Below, piece by piece: positions 21,775 through 32,242 of a stretch of 48,749 nt of DNA. The position numbers and the translations under genes were made by a program. The stretch is from Laspinema palackyanum D2c (lineage in GTDB: Bacteria; Cyanobacteriota; Cyanobacteriia; Cyanobacteriales; Laspinemataceae), in assembly GCF_025370875.1 (NCBI RefSeq), contig NZ_JAMXFD010000020.1:1-48749 (forward strand), written 5' to 3'. Under the pieces are notes generated by a model. The model was not told the DNA's origin. It ran no database searches and saw only the letters and a list, made by a program, of their open reading frames with translations. Numbering within the stretch: the stretch's first letter is position 1; the number at the start of each line of letters is the position of its first letter.

Positions 21775-24141
21775 CTAATCAGTGCGGCGCAACAGTAGGG
21801 AATTAGTGACGACACTGACGGAACTGAAGGCCATGAATGCACCGGCAGTGGCGGGATTTAATAAGATTCCCCACAGAGGCAGTAACAGACCGGCAGCGAC
21901 GGGAATGCCGAGGATATTGTAAGCGAAAGCCCAAAATAAGTTTTGCCGAATTTTGCGAAAGGTGGCGCGACTTAGGTGGATAGAACTGACCACATCCAGG
22001 AGAGAATCGCGCATTAAAACAATACCTGCGGTTTCTACAGCAACGTCGGTGGCGGCATTTAAAGTGATGCCAATATCCGCTTGCGCTAAGGCAGGGGCAT
22101 CATTAATACCATCTCCGACCATTGCGACGCATTGACCCTGGGATTGGAGGTGCCCGATCGCCTCTGCTTTACCGGCAGGAGAGACTCCCGCGAGGATATC
22201 CGTGGGGTTGAGTCCCAGGGATTGCCCGATCGCCTGGGCCGCTTCTGGCCGATCGCCAGTTACCATCATCACCCGTAATCCCATTTCCCGACAAGCATCC
22301 AAGGTGGATTGAGCATCCTCTCGCAGGCGATCGCGCACAGCAATACACCCAATTAATTCTCCCCCTCTCCCCACTAACACCACGGTTTTACCCGCTTCGG
22401 CCAGTCCTCGGATCCGGGTACTCCAGTCTGGGGAAATCTCTATCCCCTGTTGCCTAAACCAGTCCTCAGTTCCCAACAGGATAGAATCATTCTCCACCGT
22501 TGCGGAAACCCCGCATCCTGGTTCCGTCTGAAAGCAATCGCCACGGAGGAGGGGGAGATTCTGGGTTTTGGACTCGATTAAAATCGCTTTGGCGAGGGGA
22601 TGATTAGTTCCGCTTTCCACTGTAGCGGCGAGTTGCAGCATTTCGCTGGCATCAACCGAGTCAATGCAGAGACAATCGGTGACTTCCGGTTCCCCGGTGG
22701 TGAGAGTGCCGGTTTTATCAAAAATCACGGTATTAATTTGGGCGACCCCTTCGAGAATGTCTCCTCCGCGAATCAGTAATCCCCGTTCTGCACCCATGCT
22801 AGTGCCGACGAGGAGGGCGGTGGGGGTGGCGAGTCCCAGGGAACAAGGACAAGCGATGACTAAGACGGCGATCGCCAGTTTTAAACTGAGTAATAAGGGG
22901 GAAGTCGGTTCCATCAGGGAATGGAGGTGAGCTCCCTGATGTAAGAGGGGGGTCAACTGCATCGCCGGTTGTAAGACTTGGGGGAAGAGGTGGGTGCCGA
23001 TGAAGTACCAGAATGCAAAGGTCACCGTGGCGATCGCCATGACGCCGTAGGTAAAGTATCCGGCGACGGTATCGGCGAGGTGTTGAATCGGTGCTTTGCG
23101 GGTTTGGGCCTCTTCTACGAGGGCGACAATTTGCGCGAGGGTGGTTTCTCCCCCAATGCGGGTGGCGCGGATGGCGATGACGCCGGACTGATTCAGGGTG
23201 CCCCCAACGACGGGATCGCCGGTTTGTTTGAGGACCGGGAGGGATTCGCCGGTCAACATGGACTCATCAATGGTGGTACTGCCGGAGATGATTTCCCCAT
23301 CTACGGGGATTTTTTCTCCGGGGAGGACTTGGACAAATTCGCCGACTTTGACGCGATCGGCGCTGATTTCCAGGGTGAAGAGGGGGGAATCGGAATCAGT
23401 TGTGGGAGAGAGGGGGGTGGTGATTAAGCGGGCGGTGGCGGGTTTGAGGGAGATTAGGGCCTGGAGGGAGGAGGCGGCGCGCTGTCTTGCCAGTTGTTCT
23501 AAGGTGCGTCCGAGGAGGATAAATCCGAGTAACATCACGGGTTCATCGAAAAAGCATTCCCATTTGAGTTGGGGAAACAGGAAGGCGATGCAACTGGCGA
23601 GATAGGCACTGAGTGCGCCTAATCCCACTAAGGTATTCATGTTGGGACTGTTGCGCCATAAGGCGCGGACCCCTTCAACTAGGATGGGACGGCCTGGAAT
23701 GGCGATCGCCGCTGTTGCTAAGGCCCAATGGAATCCGATCTGGTTGAGGAGTCCGAGTTGGCCGAGGTGTCCGAGTCCGGAGAGGAGGATTAACAGGGTG
23801 GCGACTGCCAGATTCCAGATGGCGGTGCGAATAGATTGGCGGTGGCGATTGGTTTGGACATTCTCCCCTTGGATATCGGGGGTGGTAGAACGCAGTTCTG
23901 TGGGGAATCCCGATGAGGTCAACTTTTGGGCCAGTTGTGCCGGGTCAATTTTGTCTGGTTCATACTCCACTGCGGCCACTTCCGTGACCAAATTGACCCG
24001 GGCGGAAATCACCCCGGGTTGTTGTGTGAGTTGACGTTCTACTGCTTGGACACAACCGGCACATTTCATGCCGCCCACATCCAGGGCAGTGGTGGCAACA
24101 GGTGAGGGTAGATTGGGTCTTTGGGTTTCGGATGAAAGCAT
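21775..24141 (-). CDS. ctaA: Copper-transporting P1B-type ATPase, CtaA-like
   Basis: A 788-residue heavy-metal ATPase. It has an N-terminal HMA domain with Cys27 and Cys30 in GGMKCAGC, eight membrane helices, the phosphatase-loop motif TGES, the metal-selective CPC in [13 protein letters not shown], the phosphorylated Asp in [11 protein letters not shown], the HP motif NHPLAK and the hinge [17 protein letters not shown] plus HMA indicates Cu(I). The [15 protein letters not shown] form resembles CtaA, which imports copper for the thylakoid path to plastocyanin and oxidase, more than PacS; that choice is tentative. The ATG start was chosen three codons inside a TTG frame. No metal operator was identified. 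Confidence 0.88.
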   Translation of the reverse strand: MLSSETQRPNLPSPVATTALDVGGMKCAGCVQAVERQLTQQPGVISARVNLVTEVAAVEYEPDKIDPAQLAQKLTSSGFPTELRSTTPDIQGENVQTNRHRQSIRTAIWNLAVATLLILLSGLGHLGQLGLLNQIGFHWALATAAIAIPGRPILVEGVRALWRNSPNMNTLVGLGALSAYLASCIAFLFPQLKWECFFDEPVMLLGFILLGRTLEQLARQRAASSLQALISLKPATARLITTPLSPTTDSDSPLFTLEISADRVKVGEFVQVLPGEKIPVDGEIISGSTTIDESMLTGESLPVLKQTGDPVVGGTLNQSGVIAIRATRIGGETTLAQIVALVEEAQTRKAPIQHLADTVAGYFTYGVMAIATVTFAFWYFIGTHLFPQVLQPAMQLTPLLHQGAHLHSLMEPTSPLLLSLKLAIAVLVIACPCSLGLATPTALLVGTSMGAERGLLIRGGDILEGVAQINTVIFDKTGTLTTGEPEVTDCLCIDSVDASEMLQLAATVESGTNHPLAKAILIESKTQNLPLLRGDCFQTEPGCGVSATVENDSILLGTEDWFRQQGIEISPDWSTRIRGLAEAGKTVVLVGRGGELIGCIAVRDRLREDAQSTLDACREMGLRVMMVTGDRPEAAQAIGQSLGLNPTDILAGVSPAGKAEAIGHLQSQGQCVAMVGDGINDAPALAQADIGITLNAATDVAVETAGIVLMRDSLLDVVSSIHLSRATFRKIRQNLFWAFAYNILGIPVAAGLLLPLWGILLNPATAGAFMAFSSVSVVTNSLLLRRTD

Positions 24142-24202
24142 GAATATCAAATCATCAAGGTATTATCGCCAAAGTGTAACGCTTTTCCCACCGGAGTGCG
24201 CT

Positions 24203-25528
24203 TTATCCTTCCTCCTCGGGTTCTGCGATCGGGCGCTTCACCGAGGAAAAAATTCGGTATCTTTCATTCTCACTATCGGAGAAGCCGGTGGTCGAGTCTC
24301 CATCCCATCTCACTACGTTATATTCCACGTTATCGGCATAAATGGCGAAGGTAATTCGCACAACTTCTAAAAAGTTGATCAGCCACTTGCATTCCGTTTG
24401 AGACTGTTCTTCATAGTAGCGGATTAAATTGGCTAAACAGGCTTCTAAGTGAGGGGAACAGGATTTACAGATTAAAACCAGCTTCAACAGGACGATCGCT
24501 AAGGTCATGGGATTGCCGTTTGCCAATAACAGAATAAATAGCAAGGAGGGTTCTTTGCCGGTTTCAGTGGTTAAAAATTCAATGGTTTTTTTACAGGTTG
24601 CTTCTAGCAATAATGGGGTTAATATTTCATTGTCCTTATTTTGAGCTAGTGCCAATAGTTTATTAGATAATTTATTGTTAATTGTATCTACAAAAGTTTG
24701 ATGTTCTACAGAAAATATTAAATATTTTTTAAGGGCAATTTTGAACGATTTGTAAGTAACTCCTTGAGTTTGATTGAGAAAAATATTGGCCAAATTGACA
24801 TAATTGTAAGGACCGCGTTTAGCAACCACCGTTTTAATTAGTCGGAGGACATCATTGCCCAAACCCGTCGGATTTTTGTTCGTGACTTCTGGAGGCACGA
24901 TTTGAGCTTGGGACCGCGCGGTGTACATGGCGAGGTCAAATTTAAACCGTTCTTTGAGTTGGCGAGAGAGGGCTTTGGCGGCTTCTTTTTGTTCTTTGGA
25001 CTTGCCAAAGACCGATTGATGAGCTAATAAGTAACTGGAATAGCGATGACTCCACGGACCGTCTTCGCTGCGCGAGGCAAACAGTTCGAGGGCTTTGTAA
25101 TCGTCGCTATTGGAAAAATTAGCTAACCAGCTTCGGAGTCGGTGCAAACTCATGGAAGCGGTATAGGACCCAATCGTTTTGTCCTGAAACATTTGGATCA
25201 GGTCCTGAATGGCGGCATTGTTGCGATTCGATTGCCAATTGTTGACGAGGATGTAACAACAGCGATTGAGAATTTTATGAAATTTGTCTTCATCTTCCGC
25301 ATAAATAATCCGAAACAGGACATTCCAAGCATCGGTGTTTTTATCGGTATTTACAAACTCAACGAATAAGGTTTTAAACTCGATGGTGACGATTTCCGGA
25401 GAAGTCGTGGTCACCAAGTTGAGGAAAAAGTTATAAATAATTTCTTCATTTTTATAAAGGGGTGTGGACTGCCCGTCCAGATTGGGGGAATCTGGCTGCT
25501 GCCCATTGGGTAAAGCGCCACTGGTCAT
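24203..25528 (-). CDS. Large helical protein of unknown function
   Basis: A 441-residue soluble protein that I do not recognise at domain level. It begins with a Pro/Asn-rich stretch (MTSGALPNGQQPDSPNLDGQ), then is almost entirely alpha-helical with repeated Leu/Ala patterns, suggestive of a helical-repeat scaffold. It ends in an acidic tail AEPEEEG. Recognisable words are LHRLRSWLANFSNSDDYKAL, GPWSHRYSSYLLAHQSVFGK and YEEQSQTECKWLINFLEVVR. I believe similar proteins exist in other filamentous cyanobacteria. There are no membrane segments or catalytic motifs. It starts with an ATGA overlap to a short upstream frame and ends 62 bp before the ATPase gene start. Confidence 0.75.
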   Translation of the reverse strand: MTSGALPNGQQPDSPNLDGQSTPLYKNEEIIYNFFLNLVTTTSPEIVTIEFKTLFVEFVNTDKNTDAWNVLFRIIYAEDEDKFHKILNRCCYILVNNWQSNRNNAAIQDLIQMFQDKTIGSYTASMSLHRLRSWLANFSNSDDYKALELFASRSEDGPWSHRYSSYLLAHQSVFGKSKEQKEAAKALSRQLKERFKFDLAMYTARSQAQIVPPEVTNKNPTGLGNDVLRLIKTVVAKRGPYNYVNLANIFLNQTQGVTYKSFKIALKKYLIFSVEHQTFVDTINNKLSNKLLALAQNKDNEILTPLLLEATCKKTIEFLTTETGKEPSLLFILLLANGNPMTLAIVLLKLVLICKSCSPHLEACLANLIRYYEEQSQTECKWLINFLEVVRITFAIYADNVEYNVVRWDGDSTTGFSDSENERYRIFSSVKRPIAEPEEEG

Positions 25529-25827
25529 AAGTTATGTTGTCTGAGATCTGAATAGGGGTACAAAGAGTGGAATCCTCGGCTGAAGTTGAGTTCAATGAGG
25601 AAGGATTGGGGGAAATAATTCCAGTTGGGATTAAACCGACCGATCGCCGTTTCTCCAGTCTGCCAAAATAACTGGACCCAGACAATCGGACTATTCCTTT
25701 GGCGTTCGGTGATACTGGACAGGTAGTGGATGGGGTTATGGGTGGCGATCGCCAACACTCTACTCTTAAACACTTGAGGTGTTCGGATCAACGACAAGTT
25801 GCCACTGCCCAAGGGGGAAATTCTCAA
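25525..25827 (-). CDS. Possible small protein coupled to the downstream helical protein
   Basis: A 100-codon frame (TTG start, no ATG) whose stop overlaps the start of the 441-residue protein by four bases (ATGA). Its second half (IVWVQLFWQTGETAIGRFNP, NWNYFPQSFLIELNFSRG) is composed like a beta-rich soluble protein, but I recognise no family and see no good ribosome site. It may be a real coupled gene, a decayed one, or chance. Confidence 0.3.
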   Translation of the reverse strand: MRISPLGSGNLSLIRTPQVFKSRVLAIATHNPIHYLSSITERQRNSPIVWVQLFWQTGETAIGRFNPNWNYFPQSFLIELNFSRGFHSLYPYSDLRQHNL

Positions 25828-25828
25828 C

Positions 25829-26537
25829 TTTAGGGGGTGGATTGATCTGAATAAATGGCCCTTTCATCGATTTTCCATGTTATAAGATGGGCGATCGCAC
25901 CGTAAATTTTTTGGCAACCGGAGAATTATCTCCAATTATAATTGACGGGTCTCGATTCAGTAAGATGCAGCCTTTAACCGAGTCTCCACAGAGAATTCAG
26001 GTTATGGGATTATAGCCGAAAAACTCCCCCAAACGTGGATATCCGATGGCGATTGGACTCTTTAGGACAGGGGAGGGGATTTGATGGCCCTAGAGAAACC
26101 CGACGCCCATCGCCCAGGTTTGCCCGGACTGACCCGTTGGAAGGGGATGCCCTGTTGTCTAGGGCGGAGATATTCCCACCCGGTTTCCCCTGAACAGCCC
26201 CTTTCCTGCCTCCACAGAACGCTACCTAGAAAACATTTGGGATTTTCCTCACCCCCCTTCTGTTCAGTAATGGGTGGGACTGTAAACAATCGCCCCAACT
26301 GGCGGGAAACTCAAAATATTGGCTGACCTTTTATGGAACAGATGGGGGGATTTTACCGAGGGTGAGAAGGGATTTGGACCGCCTATCTGAGGAAAAATTT
26401 TATTAAAGACTGTCTGTTGGCTTATGGGGTTCCAGGTCGCGCAAATGGCGGCTCAATTGGGCAAGCGACCTGGAGGGTTGTTGTTGTCCTAATCGGGGAG
26501 AAATCTGCCCGGACTCGTCAGGGGATGGGGGAATAAT
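25829..26537. other. Gene-free stretch with hairpins
   Basis: About 700 bp with overlapping short frames on both strands that mirror each other and carry no family text. A perfect 10-bp inverted repeat TCCAGGTCGC (26431-26440 with 26465-26474) lies near the end of the DsbA-like gene. It is too far (about 60 bp) and lacks a T run, so it is not an obvious terminator. Confidence 0.45.
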
Positions 26538-27299
26538 TTATCTTCCGGCGCTTTTAATTCGAGCTAAAATTGTTTCCATTTCCGACAATTCCACAGCCCC
26601 GGAGAAAGGTTCTTCATTCATGAAAAAGAACGGGGTTCCATTAATGCCTAATTTGCGGGCGAGGATGAGGTCTTCCTCAATGGCCGCTTGGGCATTTTCA
26701 CTCTGGCGATCGCTGTTAAATTTCTCCAAATCTAAATTTAAGGTTTGGGCGATGGTCCCATATAACGGTTCTCCCAACTGCTGTTGCTGTTGGAATAATG
26801 CATCATGATATTCCCAGAATTTCCCCTGTTGTCCAGCGGCCCAAGCGGCTTGTGCTGCGGGCAGGGCTTGGGTATGAATCTGAGTCAATGGCAGATGCTT
26901 GTAAGTCAAAGTGACCTCAGACTGATGTTTAGCCATAAACTGATTCACCGTTTCGTGAGCTTTGGCACAAAACGGACATTGAAAGTCGGAAAATTCCACA
27001 ATCACGATATTTCTCTGGGAAGCACCTTTAACGGGAGAATTCCCGATAATTGCCCCCGGGTTGGTACTCATTTGCTGTAAGAAAGCCTGCCTTGCTTGCT
27101 GAACATCATTTTGTTGGGCCTCCTGATAGGCTTGGACGGATTCAATAATGACTTCGGGATTATTCCGAATAATCTCCAAGACTTGTGCTTCGAGGTCGGA
27201 ATTGGCACTCGTGCCATTGGGGCTGGTACAACCGAACAATCCAAAACCGAATATCAAACAGCAAGCTAAAGTCAGCGAAAAAAAGCGAAACCGGGACAT
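26538..27299 (-). CDS. DsbA/thioredoxin-fold lipoprotein
   Basis: A 253-residue protein. It has a lipoprotein signal ending GFGLFGC, a helical spacer (about 30-75), then a DsbA-family thioredoxin fold with the active site CPFC in IVEFSDFQCPFCAKAH, the helical insert with QALPAAQAAWAAGQQGKFWE and the cis-Pro loop GINGTPFFFMN. It should act as a thiol-disulfide oxidoreductase or disulfide carrier on the periplasmic side of the membrane. The architecture (short linker domain plus DsbA) is that of DSBA-like thioredoxin proteins of Gram-negatives. It is monocistronic; a partner DsbB/VKOR is not in the window. Confidence 0.88.
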   Translation of the reverse strand: MSRFRFFSLTLACCLIFGFGLFGCTSPNGTSANSDLEAQVLEIIRNNPEVIIESVQAYQEAQQNDVQQARQAFLQQMSTNPGAIIGNSPVKGASQRNIVIVEFSDFQCPFCAKAHETVNQFMAKHQSEVTLTYKHLPLTQIHTQALPAAQAAWAAGQQGKFWEYHDALFQQQQQLGEPLYGTIAQTLNLDLEKFNSDRQSENAQAAIEEDLILARKLGINGTPFFFMNEEPFSGAVELSEMETILARIKSAGR

Positions 27300-27738
27300 G
27301 AATAACCTCTGGGATAAAAATTAGTAGCAGATCACTACTATAGGCGCTTTCCCGGTATTTTGACGAGTTGCCCCTGGGTGCAGAAGATGGGTTTCATTGG
27401 TGATATCGATCGCTGCTAGATTAGAGGAGTAAGGCTACCATCATGTCCAGTAATCCCCTGCCCTTTGGCACCCCTGGACTGCGGTGGATTTCGGTAGCCT
27501 ACAGTACAGTTTGGAGATTAAGGAGTCATCGGTTATTTGATTTGAACGGATTTGGCCAATCTGCTTTGGCTTGCCTTTGAAGCCAGTCCGAAGCACCCAT
27601 GCCAAATTGAGAGGTCCCCGGTTATCCCTGCACGGCGATCGCCCCAGGGTGGCATTGCGCTGATGACAACCTGTTGTTGTTGGGACCTGACCTATCACTA
27701 GACTCTAACCACCCCTCACGAACGTTACTCAATACCCT
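27300..27738. other. Divergent intergenic region
   Basis: About 440 bp between the divergent DsbA-like and sensor-kinase genes. It should carry both promoters. I see no clear boxes, repeat or RNA. The kinase frame is open upstream only to a TGA at 27688 and shows no signal peptide there. Confidence 0.45.
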
Positions 27739-30207
27739 ATGTATGAGCGGATTTTTCCAGTGCCTGATCGCGTCAAATCCCTGAATAAACCCATTAAAGT
27801 CGGGGTGTTACATTCCCTAACGGGTACGATGTCGATCGGGGAAGTATCTGTCAAAGATGCCACCTTGTTAGCAATTGAAGAAATTAATGCGGCAGGTGGG
27901 GTACTGGGCCGCCCCTTAGAAGCGGTGATTGCCGATGGGGAAAGCAATTTAAAAACCTTTGCAGACAAAGCCAAACAATTACTCACTCAGGAGCAAGTTG
28001 AGGTCATTTTTGGCTGCTGGACCTCTGCCTCACGCAAAGCGGTACTCCCGATTTTGGAGGAATTAAATGGATTGTTATTCTATCCGGTGCAATATGAAGG
28101 ATTAGAACAGTCTCCCAATATTTTCTATACGGGTGCAGCACCTAATCAACAAATCGTTCCGGCGGTGCAATATTTATTGGATCGGGGCTTTCGCCACATT
28201 TATTTACTCGGGTCAGATTATATTTTCCCCCGGAGTGCGAATCAAATTATTAAAGCGCAGTTAGTAGCCCAAGATGCGGTTTTAGCGGGGGAAGAATACA
28301 TTCCCTTGGGTTCCCAGGAGGTGAGTACGGCGATCGCCCATATTCTTTCGGTACAACCGGATGCGGTGCTTAATACCCTCAATGGCGATACCAATGTGGC
28401 CTTTTTCCGAGAGTTAAATCAAGCGGGGTTGACCCCGGATGAATTGCTGGTGATGTCCGTGAGTGTTGCCGAGGCGGAGGTTCGGGAAATAGGACCTTCG
28501 GCGATCGCCGGACATCTGGTGGCGTGGAATTACTTTCAAAGCATCGATACTCTGGAAAACCAGAAATTCGTGAGGGCCTATAAAGCCAAATATGGCAGCG
28601 ATCGCGTTACCTCCGACCCGATCGCCTCGGGGTATCTGGGGGTCTATTTATGGAAAAAAGCCGTGGAAAAAGCCCAGTCTACCCAAGTATTGAAGGTGAA
28701 GGCAGCGGCCAAAAATATAGAATTGGTCACCCCAAAAGGGTTAGTCAAACTGGATGGCAAAACCCAGCATCTGTGGAACACCGTCCGCATTGGACAAATC
28801 AAGCCCGATGGGGCGATCGGGGAAATTTGGAACTCTCAAGAGGCAGTCGCCCCTGACCCCTTTTTATCCCGCTATCCTTGGGCCGCAGGTCTCTCTCAAC
28901 GGGGATTCCGCTGGGGAATTAATGCCAAACTGATGAGCTTATTTAGCACTTTAGTGGCGATCGCCTGGGTTGCTTTGGTTCTGGAGTGGCGGACTGCAAC
29001 GGAAATTGAGAGGAATATCGCCGCCTTAATTCAGCGGGTTGAGCAAATGTCTACACCCCCGGAGGAAATGTTGGAATGGGGCTATGCAGTGATGGCGGCA
29101 GCGCAACGGAGTCAATATTTATTACTAATGCTGCTGCTGTTGAGCATTGTCTCAATGGGTGTAGCCTTTTTTGTGATTTCCCGAATTACTCGGGCCTTAA
29201 ATGGAGTGACTAAAACCGCGCAACGATTAGCTTCTGGGGATTTAAGCGCGCGATCGCCTCTGGTTTCTGGAGATGAAATTGGGGTACTCTCTTCCACCCT
29301 GAATACAATGGCACAACAGGTAAACTGTTTACTCAAAGGGTTAGAAGTGCGTTCTCGCCAGGTGGAAGAACACAGTTTAGAATTAGAGGCAGCGGTTTAT
29401 GCCGCACAAGCAGCCAGTCGAGCGAAAAGCACCTTTTTAGCCAATATGAGCCACGAATTGCGAACGCCACTGAATGCGATCGTGGGTTATAGCGAACTGC
29501 TGCAAGAAGAGGTGGAGGAGATTCTCGCCGATGAACAGTTAATTAGCGACCTCCAAAAAATTAACATTGCGGGCAAAAATCTCTTGAATATCGTCAGTGA
29601 TATTTTAGATATTTCTAAAATTGAAGCGGGCAAAATGGACTTGTGTCTGGATACCTTCGATGTCCCCCAGTTGATTCATGAGGTGGTCACTACCGTTGAA
29701 CCGTTGTTGCTGAGTAATGGCAATGTTATCCGAGTAGATTATCCTGAAAAGATGGGGATGATGACGGCAGATATCACCAAAGTCCGGCAAATCCTCTTAA
29801 ACCTGCTGAGTAATGCAGCTAAATTTACAGAAAATGGCAAGATTATTTTAGAGGTGAGGATTAAAAATCCGCAAGAGAATCCCGGGGAACAGGTCACCCT
29901 AAATTCTACTCCTTTGCCCCCGAGGGAAACGCCCTGGATTGTCTTTCACGTCCGGGATACGGGAATTGGCATGAGTGCTGAACAAATCGCCCAACTGTTT
30001 CAACCCTTTGTCCAGGGGGATGATTCGACCACGCGCAAGTATGGCGGGACGGGATTGGGTTTAGCGTTGGTGAAAACATTTTGCGAGATGATGGGAGGGG
30101 CGATCGCCGTGGAAAGCGAACTGGGGCGAGGGTCGGTCTTTGAGATTACCCTACCCTTGGTGGTGAATACAGCACTGCAGAAGGTTAAGATGAATCGCGC
30201 TGCTTAA
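27739..30207 (+). CDS. Histidine kinase with UrtA/AmiC-like ligand-binding sensor domain
   Basis: An 822-residue fusion. Residues about 19-385 are a periplasmic-binding-protein fold of the urea/short-amide type ([68 protein letters not shown]). Then TM1 (about 398-415), a 45-residue loop, TM2 (about 461-482), HAMP, HisKA with His572 in [12 protein letters not shown], and HATPase ([29 protein letters not shown]). Urea or amides as signal is a family-based guess. No signal peptide precedes the binding domain, so it may lie in the cytoplasm. No response regulator is adjacent; a WD40 gene follows after 78 bp. Confidence 0.87.
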   Translation: MYERIFPVPDRVKSLNKPIKVGVLHSLTGTMSIGEVSVKDATLLAIEEINAAGGVLGRPLEAVIADGESNLKTFADKAKQLLTQEQVEVIFGCWTSASRKAVLPILEELNGLLFYPVQYEGLEQSPNIFYTGAAPNQQIVPAVQYLLDRGFRHIYLLGSDYIFPRSANQIIKAQLVAQDAVLAGEEYIPLGSQEVSTAIAHILSVQPDAVLNTLNGDTNVAFFRELNQAGLTPDELLVMSVSVAEAEVREIGPSAIAGHLVAWNYFQSIDTLENQKFVRAYKAKYGSDRVTSDPIASGYLGVYLWKKAVEKAQSTQVLKVKAAAKNIELVTPKGLVKLDGKTQHLWNTVRIGQIKPDGAIGEIWNSQEAVAPDPFLSRYPWAAGLSQRGFRWGINAKLMSLFSTLVAIAWVALVLEWRTATEIERNIAALIQRVEQMSTPPEEMLEWGYAVMAAAQRSQYLLLMLLLLSIVSMGVAFFVISRITRALNGVTKTAQRLASGDLSARSPLVSGDEIGVLSSTLNTMAQQVNCLLKGLEVRSRQVEEHSLELEAAVYAAQAASRAKSTFLANMSHELRTPLNAIVGYSELLQEEVEEILADEQLISDLQKINIAGKNLLNIVSDILDISKIEAGKMDLCLDTFDVPQLIHEVVTTVEPLLLSNGNVIRVDYPEKMGMMTADITKVRQILLNLLSNAAKFTENGKIILEVRIKNPQENPGEQVTLNSTPLPPRETPWIVFHVRDTGIGMSAEQIAQLFQPFVQGDDSTTRKYGGTGLGLALVKTFCEMMGGAIAVESELGRGSVFEITLPLVVNTALQKVKMNRAA

Positions 30208-30285
30208 GGTTGAGATTGATTGTCGGCAGTTTATCCGATTGCCGGTACAATAATCAGCAAAACCACTAAGATTCCAAAAATTATA

Positions 30286-31203
30286 ATGCCTGAACATAAG
30301 ATATGGCAATGGGTTGAAACCCTCTCGGGCCACTTAGACCGGGTGAGTTCGGTGGCAGTCTCCCCGGATGGGAAAACCCTCGCCAGCAGCAGTTTAGACC
30401 AGACGATCGCCCTGTGGGATCTGAAGTCGGGTCAAAAACTCCATACCCTTTCCGGACATTCTGGATCGGTTCTGGGGGTGAGTTTTTCCCCAGATGGTCA
30501 AAGTTTAGTCAGTTGTGGGACGGATAAAAAGATTCAGGTTTGGGATTTGGGTAAGTTTAAGCCGATTCGCCAGTTGGGGCGATGGTTTGGCGGTCATCAG
30601 GAACCTGTTTTAGCCCTGGCAATGGCCCCCGATGGCAAAACTCTGGTGAGTACCAGTGGCGATCTCCGTCTGAAAGGCTGGAATATGGCGACAGGTAGAA
30701 ATGAATGGACGGTTACCTTGAATGGGGAGAAACTTGGGGAGATTCAGTCCCTGGCGATTAGTCCTGATGGCAAAATTTTAGCTGGAGGCAGTACCGATAG
30801 TCAGATTGCCCTGTGGAATTTACAGACTGGGGAAAAATTACGGACCCTCACGGGGCATTCTGCGGGGGTGACGGAGGTCGCATTTAGTCCCGATGGACAG
30901 GTTTTGGCCTCTAGCAGTTGGGATAAAACCGTGGCCCTGTGGAATTACCAGAAGGGAAAGCAAATCACCTCCCTGGTGGGACATTCCGATGGGGTGAATG
31001 CGGTGAGGTTTCATCCCGATGGAGAGAGACTCGCTTCCGGGAGTTGGGATAAAACTTTGGCCCTGTGGAATGGGAAAACGGGAGAACAAATTGCCTCCCT
31101 GGTGGGACATTCCGATGCCGTGCGATCGCTGGCCTTTAGTCCCGATGGGCGAGTGCTGGTTTCGGGGAGTTGGGACCAGACGATCGCCCTGTGGCAGGTA
31201 TAG
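30286..31203 (+). CDS. WD40 repeat protein, seven blades
   Basis: A 305-residue protein from the ATG before PEHKIWQWVETLSGH; a TTG 22 codons upstream is less likely. Seven WD40 repeats are visible, each with a SPDG-type turn and an IALWD/ALWN-type end, e.g. SVAVSPDGKTLASSSLDQTI, EVAFSPDGQVLASSSWDKTV, SLAFSPDGRVLVSGSWDQTI. They make one complete beta-propeller and nothing else. It is a protein-interaction scaffold of unknown partner; there is no signal or kinase domain. The last three blades are close at the DNA level, which suggests recent internal duplication. It follows the sensor kinase on the same strand, so a shared transcript is possible. Confidence 0.9.
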   Translation: MPEHKIWQWVETLSGHLDRVSSVAVSPDGKTLASSSLDQTIALWDLKSGQKLHTLSGHSGSVLGVSFSPDGQSLVSCGTDKKIQVWDLGKFKPIRQLGRWFGGHQEPVLALAMAPDGKTLVSTSGDLRLKGWNMATGRNEWTVTLNGEKLGEIQSLAISPDGKILAGGSTDSQIALWNLQTGEKLRTLTGHSAGVTEVAFSPDGQVLASSSWDKTVALWNYQKGKQITSLVGHSDGVNAVRFHPDGERLASGSWDKTLALWNGKTGEQIASLVGHSDAVRSLAFSPDGRVLVSGSWDQTIALWQV

Positions 31204-31227
31204 CCTTTCTCTTAGTGGTGAAGTCCA

Positions 31228-31305
31228 TGAAGGATCCCCCTAAATCCCCCTTACAAAGGGGGACTTTCCCGGTCCCCCCCCCTTTTTTAAGGAGGGCTAG
31301 GGGCG
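31228..31305. repeat. CCCCCTAAATCCCCCTTA-type hairpin repeat
   Basis: Sequence GGATCCCCCTAAATCCCCCT, then AAAGGGGGACTTTCCCGG, then CCCCCCCTTTTTTAAGGAGG. It has several ways of pairing, and the wording matches a common cyanobacterial intergenic repeat, with a shorter relative at 21724-21758. It may terminate the WD40 transcript. Confidence 0.55.
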
Positions 31306-31383
31306 ATCGAATAGACGGACCTCATCAATGTGAAAATTGCTATAGAATCGATCAATAGTTATGCCCTGATTCCCCCTTGGAGG

Positions 31384-31818
31384 TTAATCGAGGAAACCCA
31401 TCATTCCATCGGTGTCATCCCCTTCATTGGAGCAAATGGGCCGGTTTCCCATGAGATGATCGCAGTTCATGAGGATGGTGCTTTCTGTAATCGGACGATT
31501 TCCAGACACCTGCATGGAGTGGGCGACGTGAATCATACTCGCCCCAATTGGACGAATCCCCGAGGAGTTTAAGGTATCGGCTACGATAAAATTACTGGCC
31601 TCAACGGGACGATTGCCGGACAGGTTGATACTGTCAGAAATCTCAAAGTTGCTCAGTCCGATGGGGCGGTTTCCGGGTAAACCCCCTTGACGATAGAGCT
31701 GAATGCCTTCCGGGGTGGCTTTTTCAGGTAATTTATCTTGTATTTTCTTCATACTATCTTGGGGTTCGTTTTCTGGGTTGGTTGTCTCAGTCTCATCAGC
31801 GATCGCGCTATCCGCCAT
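31384..31818 (-). CDS. SGNRPI-repeat protein of unknown function
   Basis: A 144-residue protein; the start was set at the ATG with GGAG eight bases upstream (a longer frame runs 27 codons further). The N-terminal third is acidic and disordered (MADSAIADETETTNPENEPQ). Residues about 45-135 carry five units of roughly 20 residues, each opening GNRPI or SGNRPV followed by x-SNF-I-x-D-S/T (GNRPIGLSNFEISDSI, SGNRPVEASNFIVADTL, SGIRPIGASMIHVAHSM, SGNRPITESTILM, MGNRPI). The regular spacing suggests a small solenoid or beta-helix. I know of no function. There is no signal peptide. Confidence 0.7.
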   Translation of the reverse strand: MADSAIADETETTNPENEPQDSMKKIQDKLPEKATPEGIQLYRQGGLPGNRPIGLSNFEISDSINLSGNRPVEASNFIVADTLNSSGIRPIGASMIHVAHSMQVSGNRPITESTILMNCDHLMGNRPICSNEGDDTDGMMGFLD

Positions 31819-32170
31819 CTCGGGATTCTCCTCCAAAAACACTCGGTTAGTTTTCCTTTGCTCCTGAAAATCCGTCTCGTTTCCGCCCTGTTTTAGCACG
31901 GTTGAATCGGTAAGTTTCTACCTCATCGATGGCGATAGGGGGCCTTATGTTATGAGTCGGATACTAGCTTTCGCTGTCAGATCTTTTTTAGGGTTCTAAC
32001 TTAAGCCTTAATTATACGGGTTGAAGGATCTACAGACGAGTTGATCGCACTCTACATTACTGTAAATTTTTGTAAAAGCCTCCAAAAAAATCTTATCGGG
32101 ATGATAAGCGAGGATAGGTGTTCCTCGGTCATCCTCGGATTCTTGCCGATTCGGCAGGGGGGGATCCGAC
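31819..32170. other. Gap between the SGNRPI-repeat gene and the terminator of the next gene
   Basis: Leader of the repeat-protein gene; A/T-rich, with no supported gene or RNA. Confidence 0.4.
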
Positions 32171-32212
32171 AAAAGGGCCAAGGGGCGATCGCAACGCATC
32201 GCCCCTTGGCCC
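32171..32212 (-). terminator. Terminator of the 32243-32758 gene
   Basis: A perfect 15-bp stem (GGGCCAAGGGGCGAT at 32175-32189 with its complement at 32198-32212) with an 8-base loop. Read on the minus strand it is followed by TTTTG and lies about 30 bp after the stop codon. Confidence 0.8.
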
Positions 32213-32242
32213 CCAATTTATTCAATCCGCCAAATGCTCGCC

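Noticed and set aside
22978-23605. Plus-strand frames inside the copper ATPase gene
   Set aside because: Antisense shadows; the minus frame carries all ATPase motifs.
26081-26326. Overlapping frames on both strands (78-81 codons)
   Set aside because: They mirror each other, have poor starts and no family text. An AGTCCGGGC word on the minus strand briefly suggested RNase P RNA, but the conserved neighbours of that motif are absent.
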